From: Mycobacterium sp. 852002-40037_SCH5390672
Lineage (GTDB): Bacteria > Actinomycetota > Actinomycetes > Mycobacteriales > Mycobacteriaceae
DNA length: 64,000 bases
Direction of reading: 5' to 3'
Assembly: GCF_001665875.1 (NCBI RefSeq)
Contig: NZ_LZTA01000116.1
Span: forward strand, 1 to 64,000
The notes under the pieces were generated by a model that was not told where the DNA came from, did no database searches, and was given only the letters and a program-made list of their open reading frames with translations. The position numbers and the translations under genes are program-made. Every line of letters starts with the position of its first letter. The first letter of the stretch is position 1. This document shows, piece by piece, positions 15,642-23,737 of the stretch.

Positions 15642-16823
15642 ATGACGAACCGCCATGAATACGAACGAATCCCCTATCTCGTTGCCTTCCAGAACAATTC
15701 CGGGGTACGCGACGTTTACGGCGGGCTGGCCGAGATCACCGTGCTGGAGAGCTACCTGCTCAAGCCGAAGGACCGGCCGTCGGACACCGTGCTGGTGTTC
15801 ATGCACCCCATCGGCGGCGGCGCCTACTTGCCGATGACGGGCGCACTGGCCCGCGCCGGCCACCACGTCATCTACTGCAACAGCCGCTTCCGCGGCACCG
15901 ACTCGGCCCTGCTGATGGAAAAGGTGGTCGAGGATCTCGGCGAGTGCATCAAGGACGCCAAGAAGCGCCTGGGCTACCAGAAGGTGGTGCTGGCCGGGTG
16001 GAGTGGCGGCGGTTCACTGTCGGTGTTCTACCAGCAGCAGGCGCAAAACCCGACCATCACGTCCAGCCCGACCGGCGACGGCCCCGACCTCACCAAACTC
16101 GACCTGCCCGCCGCCGACGGCATCATGCTGCTCGCCGCGCACATCAGCCGGCACGGCACGCTGACCGAATGGCTGGACGCGTCGATCCTCGACGAATCCG
16201 ACCCCACCAAGCGCGACCCCGAGCTGGACCTGTACAACCCCGACAACCCCAATCAACCGCCCTACAGCCAAGAATTCCTGGACCGCTACCGGCAGGCCCA
16301 GATCGACCGCAACCGCCGCATCACCGCCTGGGTCAGGGACAAGCTGGCCGAATTGGCAGCCGCCGGGCGGCCTGATGACGAGTTCGGCTTCGTTGTGCAC
16401 GGCACCATGGCCGACCCGCGCTGGCTGGATCCGGCCGTCGATCCCAACGAACGCGCCCCGGGCACCTGCTACCTGGGGGATCCTCAGGTGGTGAACATGA
16501 GCCCCGTCGGGCTGGCCCGGTTCTCCACCTTGCGCGGCTGGCTGTCGCAGTGGAGCTACGACGACGCCCGCGGTGACGCGGTAGCCTGCGGGCCCGACAT
16601 CGCGATCCCGGCGCTGGTGATCGGTAACCTGGCGGACGACGCCTGCACGCCCAGCCATACCCGCCGGCTTTTCCAGGCGATCGGACACGATGACAAGGAG
16701 ATGCACGAAATCCCCGGCGCCACACACTATTACGCGGGTCCCGACCAGCGCGACGCGCTGCGGGCCGCCGTCAACATCGTCACAGACTGGCTGGTGCGGC
16801 ACGATTTCGCAAGCGATGGGTGA
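15642..16823 (+). CDS. Alpha/beta hydrolase of the catabolic operon
   Basis: A 393-residue alpha/beta hydrolase. The oxyanion-hole loop is FMHPIGGGAYLP (53-64) and the nucleophile elbow is VVLAGWSGGGSLS with Ser121. The acid is probably in NLADDACTP and the histidine in IPGATHYYAG, close to the C-terminus. A roughly 140-residue lid containing SDPTKRDPELDLYNPDNPNQ lies between, longer than in simple esterases. It begins 2 bases after the dioxygenase stop (ATG at 15642), so the two are surely co-translated. Next to a ring-cleaving enzyme it may hydrolyse the cleavage product, as C-C hydrolases do, or a thioester. No signal peptide is seen. Confidence 0.82.
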   Translation: MTNRHEYERIPYLVAFQNNSGVRDVYGGLAEITVLESYLLKPKDRPSDTVLVFMHPIGGGAYLPMTGALARAGHHVIYCNSRFRGTDSALLMEKVVEDLGECIKDAKKRLGYQKVVLAGWSGGGSLSVFYQQQAQNPTITSSPTGDGPDLTKLDLPAADGIMLLAAHISRHGTLTEWLDASILDESDPTKRDPELDLYNPDNPNQPPYSQEFLDRYRQAQIDRNRRITAWVRDKLAELAAAGRPDDEFGFVVHGTMADPRWLDPAVDPNERAPGTCYLGDPQVVNMSPVGLARFSTLRGWLSQWSYDDARGDAVACGPDIAIPALVIGNLADDACTPSHTRRLFQAIGHDDKEMHEIPGATHYYAGPDQRDALRAAVNIVTDWLVRHDFASDG

Positions 16824-16830
16824 GCAGCCG

Positions 16831-16871
16831 CCGGCGACGATGCAGAGCGAAGCGATGAGGAGGAGCGGCGC
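16831..16871 (+). repeat. MIRU-like dispersed repeat carrying a ribosome site (copy 2)
   Basis: It begins CCGGCGACGATGCAGAGC, contains GCGAAGCGATGAGGAGGAGC and ends directly before the CoA-transferase ATG at 16872. It is nearly identical to the copy before nuoG. It fills almost all of the 48-base gap between hydrolase and transferase and supplies the latter's Shine-Dalgarno sequence. Confidence 0.75.
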
Positions 16872-18086
16872 ATGACACCGGTGACACCGGCGGGACCGCT
16901 GGACGGCATTCGGGTGCTCGAGCTGGGCACACTGATCGCCGGCCCCTTCGCCGGCCGGTTGCTCGGAGACATGGGCGCCGACGTCATCAAGGTGGAACTG
17001 CCCAAAGCCCCGGACCCGCTGCGCACCTGGGGCCAAGCCGAACTCGACGGGCAGCACGTCTTCTGGACGGTGCACGCACGCAACAAAAGGGCGATCACCC
17101 TCGACCTGCGCCACCCCCGCGGGCGTGACCTGTTCTGCGACCTCGTCGAGAAATCCGACATCGTGGTGGAGAACTTCCGTCCGGGCACCCTGGAAAAGTG
17201 GGACCTGGGCTACGACGTACTCAGCGAACGCAATCCGGGCATCATCCTGGTCCGGGTATCCGGCTACGGGCAGACCGGACCCGACGCCACCAAAGCGGGC
17301 TACGCCTCGGTCGCCGAGGCGGCCAGCGGACTGCGACACCTCAACGGATTCCCGGGCGGCCCGCCGCCCCGACTGGCGCTCTCGCTCGGTGACAGCCTGG
17401 CCGGCATGTTCGGCGCCCAGGGCGCGCTGGCTGCGCTATATCGACGCAGCGTCACCGGGCGCGGCCAGGTGGTCGACGTCGCGCTGACCGAATCATGTTT
17501 GGCCGTTCAGGAGTCCACCATCCCCGACTATGACGCCGGCGGGGTGGTGCGCGGACCGTCGGGCACCCGGCTCGACGGCATCGCGCCCTCCAACATCTAC
17601 CGCAGCGCCGACGGCTCGTGGGTGGTGATCGCCGCCAACCAGGACACCGTCTTCGCCCGGTTGTGCAAGGCGATGGGCCGACCGGAGCTGGCCACCGACG
17701 ACCGGTTCGCCACACACGTGGCGCGCGGCCGCAACCAGGACGAACTCGACAACATCATCGGCGTTTGGGCGGCAGAGCGCCAGCCCGGTGACATCATCGA
17801 AACCCTGTCCGCCGCAGGGGTGATCGCCGGGCCGATCAACACGGTCGCCGAGGTCGTGAACGACCCGCAGCTGCGCGCCCGCGACATGCTGGTCGAGCAC
17901 TACGACGAGCGGCTGAAGCGCAATGTGCTGGGGCCGGGCATCGTGCCGCTGCTCTCGGAATCGCCGGGCCGGCTACGCAACGCCGGCCCCGCGCACCCGG
18001 GCCAGCACAATGACGACGTCTACATCGGGTTGCTGGGCAAGACGGCCGAGGAACTCGAGAAGCTGCGCGCCGAGGAGGTGCTATGA
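16872..18086 (+). CDS. CaiB/BaiF family III CoA-transferase
   Basis: A 404-residue family III CoA-transferase, which moves CoA between carboxylic acids through an enzyme-bound anhydride. The family start GIRVLELGTLIAGPFAGRLL, then LGDMGADVIKVELPK, NKRAITLDLRHPRGRDL, VENFRPGTLEKW and VRVSGYGQTGP are all present. The catalytic Asp should be in the GDSLAGMFGAQGALAALY region. It would activate an operon substrate as its CoA ester without ATP. The start is ATG at 16872. Its stop overlaps the next start as ATGA. Confidence 0.9.
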   Translation: MTPVTPAGPLDGIRVLELGTLIAGPFAGRLLGDMGADVIKVELPKAPDPLRTWGQAELDGQHVFWTVHARNKRAITLDLRHPRGRDLFCDLVEKSDIVVENFRPGTLEKWDLGYDVLSERNPGIILVRVSGYGQTGPDATKAGYASVAEAASGLRHLNGFPGGPPPRLALSLGDSLAGMFGAQGALAALYRRSVTGRGQVVDVALTESCLAVQESTIPDYDAGGVVRGPSGTRLDGIAPSNIYRSADGSWVVIAANQDTVFARLCKAMGRPELATDDRFATHVARGRNQDELDNIIGVWAAERQPGDIIETLSAAGVIAGPINTVAEVVNDPQLRARDMLVEHYDERLKRNVLGPGIVPLLSESPGRLRNAGPAHPGQHNDDVYIGLLGKTAEELEKLRAEEVL

Positions 18087-18994
18087 CACGCGTCGATTTT
18101 CCCATGAGGGTCGACATCCGTGAGGTGTCCCTGCGTGACGGCCTGCAGATCGAGTCGCCAATCCCGTTGTCGGCCAAGCTGGAACTGCTCGCCGCGGTGG
18201 CGGCGACCGGGGTCCGCGAGGTAGAGGTCACCGCGTTCGTCTCCCCGTCGAAGGTGCCGTCGATGGCCGATGCCGCCGAACTGGCCGCCCACTTGCACGA
18301 CTACCCCGACATCGAGTTCTCGGCGCTGGTGGCCAGCCCCAACGGGGCCAAGCGGGCCGTCGCGGCGGGGCTGCGCTCCATCGAGTACGTGGTGGCGGCC
18401 GACGATGCGTTCAGCAGGGCCAACGTCGGGCGCACCAGCGCGCAGGCCACTGACCAGATCGACGAGATCGTCGCCGTCGCCCACGACGCCGACGTCACCG
18501 TCGAAGTGGTGGTCGCCACCGCCTGGGACTCACCGTTCGAAGGTCCCACCCCGCCCCAGCGGGTGCTCGAGATCGCGACGGCCGCCCGCGACCGCGGCGC
18601 CGACCGCCTGTCGATCGCCGACACCATCGGCACCACCACCCCGGGCCGCGTGAGTTCACTGATCGCGCAACTGCTTCCGGTGATCGGTGACCTGCCGCTG
18701 GGCGGACATTTCCACAACACCCGCGGCTCCGGGCTGGCCAGCGCCTACGCCGCGGTCAGCGCCGGGGTGACCCGGCTGGACGCCTCCGTCGGCGGTCTCG
18801 GCGGCTGCCCCTTCGCGCCGGGCGCCACCGGCAACATCGCCACCGAGGACCTGGTGTATCTGCTGCGCGACAGCGGCATCGACGTCGACGTCGATCTGCA
18901 GGCCGCGATCGCGGCAGCAACTGTCGCGAAGTCCGTTGTGGGCCACGAGCTGCCGAGCGCCCTGTTACGCGCCGGCGACCGACGGAGACATTAA
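18083..18994 (+). CDS. Hydroxymethylglutaryl-CoA lyase-like enzyme
   Basis: A 303-residue TIM-barrel lyase of the HMG-CoA lyase/isopropylmalate-synthase-like superfamily. Catalytic and metal motifs are the N-terminal REVSLRDGLQIE (Arg and Asp binding substrate and metal), VEVTAFVSPSKVPSMAD, the metal ligands in GGHFHNTRG, and GGLGGCPFAPGATGNIATED with the reactive Cys of HMG-CoA lyases. It would split a tertiary 3-hydroxyacyl-CoA into acetyl-CoA or propionyl-CoA and a keto acid. The start ATG at 18083 overlaps the transferase stop. The true substrate is presumably a branched intermediate of this pathway. Confidence 0.88.
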   Translation: MTRVDFPMRVDIREVSLRDGLQIESPIPLSAKLELLAAVAATGVREVEVTAFVSPSKVPSMADAAELAAHLHDYPDIEFSALVASPNGAKRAVAAGLRSIEYVVAADDAFSRANVGRTSAQATDQIDEIVAVAHDADVTVEVVVATAWDSPFEGPTPPQRVLEIATAARDRGADRLSIADTIGTTTPGRVSSLIAQLLPVIGDLPLGGHFHNTRGSGLASAYAAVSAGVTRLDASVGGLGGCPFAPGATGNIATEDLVYLLRDSGIDVDVDLQAAIAAATVAKSVVGHELPSALLRAGDRRRH

Positions 18995-19008
18995 GTGCGG
19001 GGGAACTG

Positions 19009-19653
19009 ATGTCCGCCCCGGACGCCGGACGCGAGCTGACCGCCAAGGGCCGCCAGACCAGGCAGGCCATTGAGCAGGCGGCGCGAAAACTGTTCGCCGA
19101 ACGAGGCTTTCACGGCACGACGCTGGCCGACATCACGTCGGCCGCGGGAAAATCGCCGGCGGTGTTCTACCGATACTTCGCCGACAAGGAAGACCTACTG
19201 GCGGCCCTCGCGGAATCGTTCCTGCACGAGGTGGTGACGCCGTCAGGTCTAAGCGTTCACCTGCCGGACTCCCCGGATGACGATGCCTTCTTCACCTCGG
19301 TGGTCACCGGCTACTGGAACATGTTCAAGCAGAACATCGGCATCATGATCGCCGTGGCCCAGCTGGCCGCCACCCAACAGCGGTTCGCCGCCGTGCAGAA
19401 CGAATTCCGGCGGTTCGGAATGGATCTCGTGGCGGCTTCGGTGCGTCGCGCCCAGGAGCAGGGTTACGGCACCGAGCTGCACCCTCAGCACACCGCGGCG
19501 GCCATCGCGTTGCTGTTCGAGAACTTCACCACCGTGTTCGTCGGGCCCTCCGGGCCAGCAGGCCTCGGTGTGAACATCAGCGACGAAGATGCCATTGCGA
19601 CCTTGTCGACGGTCTGGAAGAAAACCCTGTACGGCGGCGTAACCGGAGCGTAG
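19009..19653 (+). CDS. TetR family regulator of the catabolic operon
   Basis: A 214-residue TetR-type repressor. The N-terminal helix-turn-helix domain spans about 12-60 (QTRQAIEQAARKLFAERGFH, TTLADITSAAGKSPAVFYRY, FADKEDLLAALAESF). The ligand-binding domain follows and resembles actinobacterial TetR_C domains. It sits in the middle of the operon, 14 bases after the lyase and 8 before the acyl-CoA dehydrogenase, so it is likely to regulate itself. The candidate operator is the inverted repeat at 14473-14490. An acyl-CoA pathway intermediate is a reasonable inducer, by analogy with KstR2 and FadR-like TetR proteins; that is inference. Confidence 0.88.
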   Translation: MSAPDAGRELTAKGRQTRQAIEQAARKLFAERGFHGTTLADITSAAGKSPAVFYRYFADKEDLLAALAESFLHEVVTPSGLSVHLPDSPDDDAFFTSVVTGYWNMFKQNIGIMIAVAQLAATQQRFAAVQNEFRRFGMDLVAASVRRAQEQGYGTELHPQHTAAAIALLFENFTTVFVGPSGPAGLGVNISDEDAIATLSTVWKKTLYGGVTGA

Positions 19654-19661
19654 GAGAAGAC

Positions 19662-20900
19662 GTGGATTTCACCCTGCCAGAGCACCTTCCGGGCCTGCTC
19701 GCCGAGATGGATGAGTTCATCGAGGCCGAGATCAAGCCGCTGGAACGCGAGAACATGCAGTACTTCGACCAGCGCCGCGAGCATGCGCGCACCGACTGGG
19801 ACAACGATGGGATCCCGACGCGCGAGTGGGAGGACCTGCTTGCCGAGATGCGCCGACGAGCCGACAAGGCCGGCTGGCTGCGCTACGGCCTACCGGCCGC
19901 ACTGGGTGGGCGCGACGGCAGCAACGTCGACATGGCCGTCATACGGGAACACTTGGCGCACAAGGGCCTTGGCCTGCACAACGACCTACAGAATGAGTCG
20001 TCGATCGTCGGGAACTTCCCGCAGGTGATCATGATGGAGCGCTTCGGCACCCACGAGCAGCGCCGGGCATGGTCGGAAGCGCTGATTACCGGGGAACGTT
20101 CCATGGCGTTCGGGTTGACCGAACCGAAGCACGGTTCCGACGCCACCTGGATGGAGACGTACGCCGAACGCGACGGCGACAGCTGGGTGATCAACGGCTC
20201 CAAGCGGTTCAACACCGGCGTGCACCGCGCGACCCACGACCTGGTCTTCGCACGCACCTCCGGTGAACCCGGCGGCGCCCGCGGCATCACGGCGTTCCTG
20301 GTGCCGACCGATGCACCCGGGTTCAACGTTCCCTATTACTGGTGGACGTTCAACATGCCCACCGACCACGGCGAGGTGGAGCTGACCGATGTTCGAGTGC
20401 CGGCCGATGCGGTGCTCGGCGAGGTGGATCGTGGCCTGGAAGTTGCGCAAACCTTCCTGCACGAGAATCGAATTCGGCAAGCCGCCAGCAGCCTTGGCGC
20501 GGCGCAGTACTGCATCGATCGTGCCGCCGAATACGCCGGCACCCGGAGGGTTTTCGGCAAGCCGCTGTCGGTCAACCAGGCCGTCCAGTGGCCGTTGGCC
20601 GAGTTGGCGACCGAAGCGCAGATGGTGCGGCTGCTGGTGGCCTACGCCGCCTGGCATCTGGACCGCGACCACCACATGGAGGTCTCGGACAAGGTGTCCA
20701 TGGCGAATTACCGCGCCAACCGGCTGGTGTGCGATGCCGCCGACCGCGCCATGCAGATCTTCGGCGGTCTCGGCTACAGCCGCCACGAGCCATTCGAACA
20801 CATCTACCGCCACCACCGTCGCTACCGGATCACCGAGGGCGCCGAGGAAATCCAGATTCGCCGGGTGGCGCAGCGGCTGTTCAAATTCGGTAACAAGTGA
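19662..20900 (+). CDS. Acyl-CoA dehydrogenase (ACAD11/LvaC-like)
   Basis: A 412-residue acyl-CoA dehydrogenase. FAD-binding segments MAFGLTEPKHGSDATWMETY and VINGSKRFNTGVH are clear. The catalytic region is YRITEGAEEIQIRRVAQRLF at the C-terminus, the form seen in the ACAD10/11 and LvaC branch. In that branch the dehydrogenase fold works on 4-phosphorylated acyl-CoAs made by a partner kinase, and here the kinase gene follows immediately with overlapping stop and start. GTG at 19662 follows AGGAGAAGAC. The exact chain is unknown. Confidence 0.85.
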   Translation: MDFTLPEHLPGLLAEMDEFIEAEIKPLERENMQYFDQRREHARTDWDNDGIPTREWEDLLAEMRRRADKAGWLRYGLPAALGGRDGSNVDMAVIREHLAHKGLGLHNDLQNESSIVGNFPQVIMMERFGTHEQRRAWSEALITGERSMAFGLTEPKHGSDATWMETYAERDGDSWVINGSKRFNTGVHRATHDLVFARTSGEPGGARGITAFLVPTDAPGFNVPYYWWTFNMPTDHGEVELTDVRVPADAVLGEVDRGLEVAQTFLHENRIRQAASSLGAAQYCIDRAAEYAGTRRVFGKPLSVNQAVQWPLAELATEAQMVRLLVAYAAWHLDRDHHMEVSDKVSMANYRANRLVCDAADRAMQIFGGLGYSRHEPFEHIYRHHRRYRITEGAEEIQIRRVAQRLFKFGNK

Positions 20901-21949
20901 TGGACAGCGTCGAGTCGGCAGAACTGGGCGATAAGTTGGCCGCGCTGCTCACGTCGGCGCTCGGCGCCGACACCGGGATCGAGAACCTGCACGCGCTGAC
21001 CGGTGGCGCCAGCAGAACCACCTGGGCGTTCGAGGCCGTCACCAATGCACGGCGACGTGCGCTGATCTTGCGCACCGGCCCACCCGACGATGTACATGCC
21101 GGCATGGAACTCGAAGCCAGGACGCAGGCCGCCGCGGCGGCCGCCGGCGCACCGGTCCCCCACGTGCTGATCGCTGATAATTCGCCTGCCACACTGGGCA
21201 ATCCGTTTCTGATCTGCGACGAGATCAAGGGCGAGACGATCGTGCGGCGCATCCAGCGTCAGCTCGACGCCGTCGACGGACACGCGGCCCGCGCGCAATT
21301 GCTGCAGCAGTGCGCGCAAGCGGTGGCCGCCATTCACCGCGCCGAGACAGACGTTCCGGACCTGACCCATGAGGACCAACTCGCGCAATGGCGTCAACGC
21401 CTCGACGACATGGGCGACACCACCGCGACCTTCGAATGGGGATTCCGCTGGCTGGCCGCGCACCGTCCCCAACCGTCGCCGGTGGTGTTGGTGCACGGCG
21501 ACTTTCGGATGGGCAACCTCATCGTCGACGGATCCAACCTTGCCGCGGTGCTGGACTGGGAGCTGGTGCACGTCGGGCAGGCGTACGAAGACCTGGCCTG
21601 GTTCTGCATCCGGGCCTGGCGATTCGGCGCCCCGGCCAGCCTCGGTGCCGGCGGCCTGGGCAGCATCGAAAGCTTCCTGCGAGCCTACGAGCAGGCCAGC
21701 GCGACCACCGTCGACCGAGTGGCGTTTCACTGGTGGCTGGTGCTGGCCACCTTGCGCTGGGGCGTCATCTGCCGCTTCCAGGCCGAACGGCATCTGAGCG
21801 GACAACACCGCTCGGTCGAGTTGGCCGCTATCGGCCGTCGCGTCTGTGAAACCGAATGGGACCTGCTCAACCTGCTCGAGGCGCCCGGTGATGATGTGCG
21901 CCGCGCGGCGACGCGAGGAGGAAGCGGGCGATCGGGGCCGCGCCGATGA
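20900..21949 (+). CDS. APH-fold kinase, LvaA-like 4-hydroxyacyl-CoA kinase candidate
   Basis: A 349-residue member of the aminoglycoside phosphotransferase (APH) family. ATP and catalytic motifs are the N-terminal GGASRTTWAFEA, VVLVHGDFRMGNLIVDG (HGDxxxxN, about 196-212) and AAVLDWELVHVGQAYEDLAW (magnesium Asp). It is not a resistance gene by context: it sits between an acyl-CoA dehydrogenase and a DUF6285 gene, the arrangement of LvaC, LvaA and LvaB in Pseudomonas levulinate catabolism, where LvaA phosphorylates the 4-hydroxyl of 4-hydroxyvaleryl-CoA. ATG at 20900 shares a base with the dehydrogenase TGA; GTG at 20897 is an alternative. Confidence 0.85.
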   Translation: MDSVESAELGDKLAALLTSALGADTGIENLHALTGGASRTTWAFEAVTNARRRALILRTGPPDDVHAGMELEARTQAAAAAAGAPVPHVLIADNSPATLGNPFLICDEIKGETIVRRIQRQLDAVDGHAARAQLLQQCAQAVAAIHRAETDVPDLTHEDQLAQWRQRLDDMGDTTATFEWGFRWLAAHRPQPSPVVLVHGDFRMGNLIVDGSNLAAVLDWELVHVGQAYEDLAWFCIRAWRFGAPASLGAGGLGSIESFLRAYEQASATTVDRVAFHWWLVLATLRWGVICRFQAERHLSGQHRSVELAAIGRRVCETEWDLLNLLEAPGDDVRRAATRGGSGRSGPRR

Positions 21950-22284
21950 TAGGCGCATACGGCCGCCCGCTGGCCGCCGAACTCGTGGCCGCGGTCGCCG
22001 AATTCTTGGACAACGAGGTGCGCGGGGCGACCGAGGGACAGGTCAACTTCCACGCCCGGGTCGCGGCTAACGCATTGCGCATCGTCGAGCGCGAACTGCT
22101 CGACGAAAGCGACGCGGAAGCCCGCGCGGCGCTGGCAGGCGTGGGCTTCGCCGACGAGGAGCAGCTGGCCGCCGCGATACGGGCCGGCGAGATGGACGGG
22201 CGGACGGACGAGGTCACCGCCTGCCTGCGCACCCTGGTGCGACGCCGATTGGCCGTCGCCCACCCCGGATACGACAGCGAATAG
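21946..22284 (+). CDS. DUF6285 protein (LvaB-like kinase partner)
   Basis: A small, soluble, helical and acidic protein of 112 residues with the family pattern YGRPLAAELVAAVAEFLDNE, then HARVAANALRIVERELL and LRTLVRRRLAVAHPGY. Proteins of this kind sit next to APH-fold acyl-CoA kinases; LvaB of Pseudomonas is required for LvaA activity, although its role is not understood. ATG at 21946 overlaps the kinase stop (ATGA), which supports a two-subunit complex. The assignment of this family to DUF6285 is from memory. Confidence 0.75.
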   Translation: MIGAYGRPLAAELVAAVAEFLDNEVRGATEGQVNFHARVAANALRIVERELLDESDAEARAALAGVGFADEEQLAAAIRAGEMDGRTDEVTACLRTLVRRRLAVAHPGYDSE

Positions 22285-22309
22285 CTCGAGGATCAGACAG
22301 GAGCCAGAC

Positions 22310-22717
22310 ATGCCCGCTCCCGGCACCGAACCGGTCATCGACGTGGCCAACCGCCTGTTCACGGCGATCGAGCGCAGCGATATCGCCGCGGTTGATGCGA
22401 TGTGGAGCAACGACATCGCGGTGTGGCGTGTCGGCTCGCGACGCGACGACGACAAGACCCGCGCCATGCGGGTCATCGATTGGTTCATCGGCGCGACCAC
22501 GCAGCGCCGCTACGAAATCCTGGACCGGCAACTCTTCGATGACGGATCCGCCCGGGGCTTCGTTCAGCAGCACATCCTGCACGCCACCGGGCATGCCGGG
22601 CAGTCGATCTCGCTGCGGGTCTGCATCGTGATCAGAGTGGGCACCGACGGCCTGATCGAGCGCATCGACGAATATTTCGACCCCGCCGGGATCGCGCCGT
22701 TGATGAACAACCGCTAG
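22310..22717 (+). CDS. NTF2-like (SnoaL-type) protein
   Basis: A 135-residue protein with the cone-shaped NTF2-like pattern: an N-terminal helix (IDVANRLFTAIERSDIAAVD), MWSNDIAVWRV, and beta strands ending in GLIERIDEYFDPAGIAPLM. Such proteins serve as small isomerases, dehydratases, hydrolases or binding proteins, and the sequence does not say which. The start is ATG at 22310 with CAGGAGCC upstream. The 25-base gap to the DUF6285 gene puts it in the same operon, where it may handle a pathway intermediate. Confidence 0.7.
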   Translation: MPAPGTEPVIDVANRLFTAIERSDIAAVDAMWSNDIAVWRVGSRRDDDKTRAMRVIDWFIGATTQRRYEILDRQLFDDGSARGFVQQHILHATGHAGQSISLRVCIVIRVGTDGLIERIDEYFDPAGIAPLMNNR

Positions 22718-22744
22718 ATTCGCCACGACACATTGGGGGTGACC

Positions 22745-23281
22745 ATGACGACATTGGAGACACTGCTTCACGATCCTGACATGGCCGGCGTATGGAACCT
22801 GGCCCCGGATCGTTCGACCATCACTTTCAAGATCAGGAACATGTGGGGCCTGCTCAACGTCAAGGGCCGCTTCACCGACTTCACCGGCGACGGCCAACTG
22901 ACCGGCACGGGAGCGGTTTTCGGTCGCGTCGACATCCGGGCCGCCTCGCTGGACACCGGCATCGGCCGCCGCGACAAACACCTGCGTTCGCCCGACTTCT
23001 TCGACGTCGACCGCTTCGCGGAGATCAGCGTCGTCGTCACGGCGGTGCACCCGACGAAAGGCAAGGCCGCCGACCTTCGCGCCAACATCACCATCAAAGG
23101 CGTCACCGCGGAGGTGCCGCTGCCCGTCACGATCTCCGAGCTCGAGGACGGCTCGATCCGAATCACCGGCGAAGCCAAGCTTGATCGGGGCCGGTTCGAC
23201 CTGGGTTGGAACCGGCTCGGCATGATGAGCTCGTCGGTAACGGCCGCGGCGGACGTCATCTTCGTGCGGGTATCGCAATAA
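22745..23281 (+). CDS. YceI family lipocalin-like protein
   Basis: A 178-residue YceI protein, a beta-barrel that binds long isoprenoid or lipid chains. Family pattern: GVWNLAPDRSTITFKIRNMW, VKGRFTDFTGDGQLTGTG, AASLDTGIGRRDKHLRSPDF, then VTAVHPTKGKAADLRANITIKG. No signal peptide is visible, unlike the periplasmic E. coli YceI, so it is probably cytoplasmic. ATG at 22745 is preceded by GGGGGTGA; GTG at 22739 and TTG at 22733 are in the same frame. It closes the ten-gene operon, 54 bases before the Rv3143-like gene. Confidence 0.85.
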   Translation: MTTLETLLHDPDMAGVWNLAPDRSTITFKIRNMWGLLNVKGRFTDFTGDGQLTGTGAVFGRVDIRAASLDTGIGRRDKHLRSPDFFDVDRFAEISVVVTAVHPTKGKAADLRANITIKGVTAEVPLPVTISELEDGSIRITGEAKLDRGRFDLGWNRLGMMSSSVTAAADVIFVRVSQ

Positions 23282-23335
23282 GGATTTCTGCGGGCGCCCC
23301 GCTAAACCCGGTGCGACACCAGTAGCATCTGCACC

Positions 23336-23737
23336 GTGTCCGACTCCACCGTCGCCCTGCGGATCCTCGTCTACAGCAGCAACGTCCAAACCCGCGAACG
23401 GGTGATGCGGGCGCTGGGCAAGCAGCTCCATCCCGATCTGCCCGAGTTGAGCTATGTCGAGGTGGCGACCGGGCCCATGGTGGTGGCGACGATGGACAAG
23501 GGCGGCATCGACTTGGCCATCCTGGACGGTGAGGCCACCCCGACCGGCGGCATGGGAATCGCAAAGCAGCTCAAAGACGAACTCGAGACGTGCCCACCCC
23601 TGGTCGTACTGACCGGGCGGCCCGACGACGCGTGGTTGGCTTCCTGGTCGCGCGCCGAGGGCGCCGTCCCGCATCCCATCGACCCCATCCTGCTGGGGCG
23701 CACCGTGCTCAATCTGCTGCGAGCCCCGGTTCGCTGA
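23336..23737 (+). CDS. Atypical response-regulator receiver protein (Rv3143-like)
   Basis: A stand-alone receiver domain of 133 residues with no output domain. The phosphorylation-loop Asp survives (AILDGEATPTGGMG), and so does the Thr of VVLTGRPDD. The N-terminal acidic pair of true receivers is replaced by SSN (RILVYSSNVQTRERVM), and the conserved Lys before Pro is His (GAVPHPIDP). It is therefore probably not controlled by ordinary phosphorylation. The M. tuberculosis orthologue has been reported to bind and modulate the NADH dehydrogenase complex, which fits its place just before nuoA. GTG start at 23336. Confidence 0.88.
   Translation: MSDSTVALRILVYSSNVQTRERVMRALGKQLHPDLPELSYVEVATGPMVVATMDKGGIDLAILDGEATPTGGMGIAKQLKDELETCPPLVVLTGRPDDAWLASWSRAEGAVPHPIDPILLGRTVLNLLRAPVR

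Noticed and set aside
20900..21949. Aminoglycoside resistance phosphotransferase
   Set aside because: It has the APH fold, but its overlap with an acyl-CoA dehydrogenase and a DUF6285 gene points to an acyl-CoA kinase.
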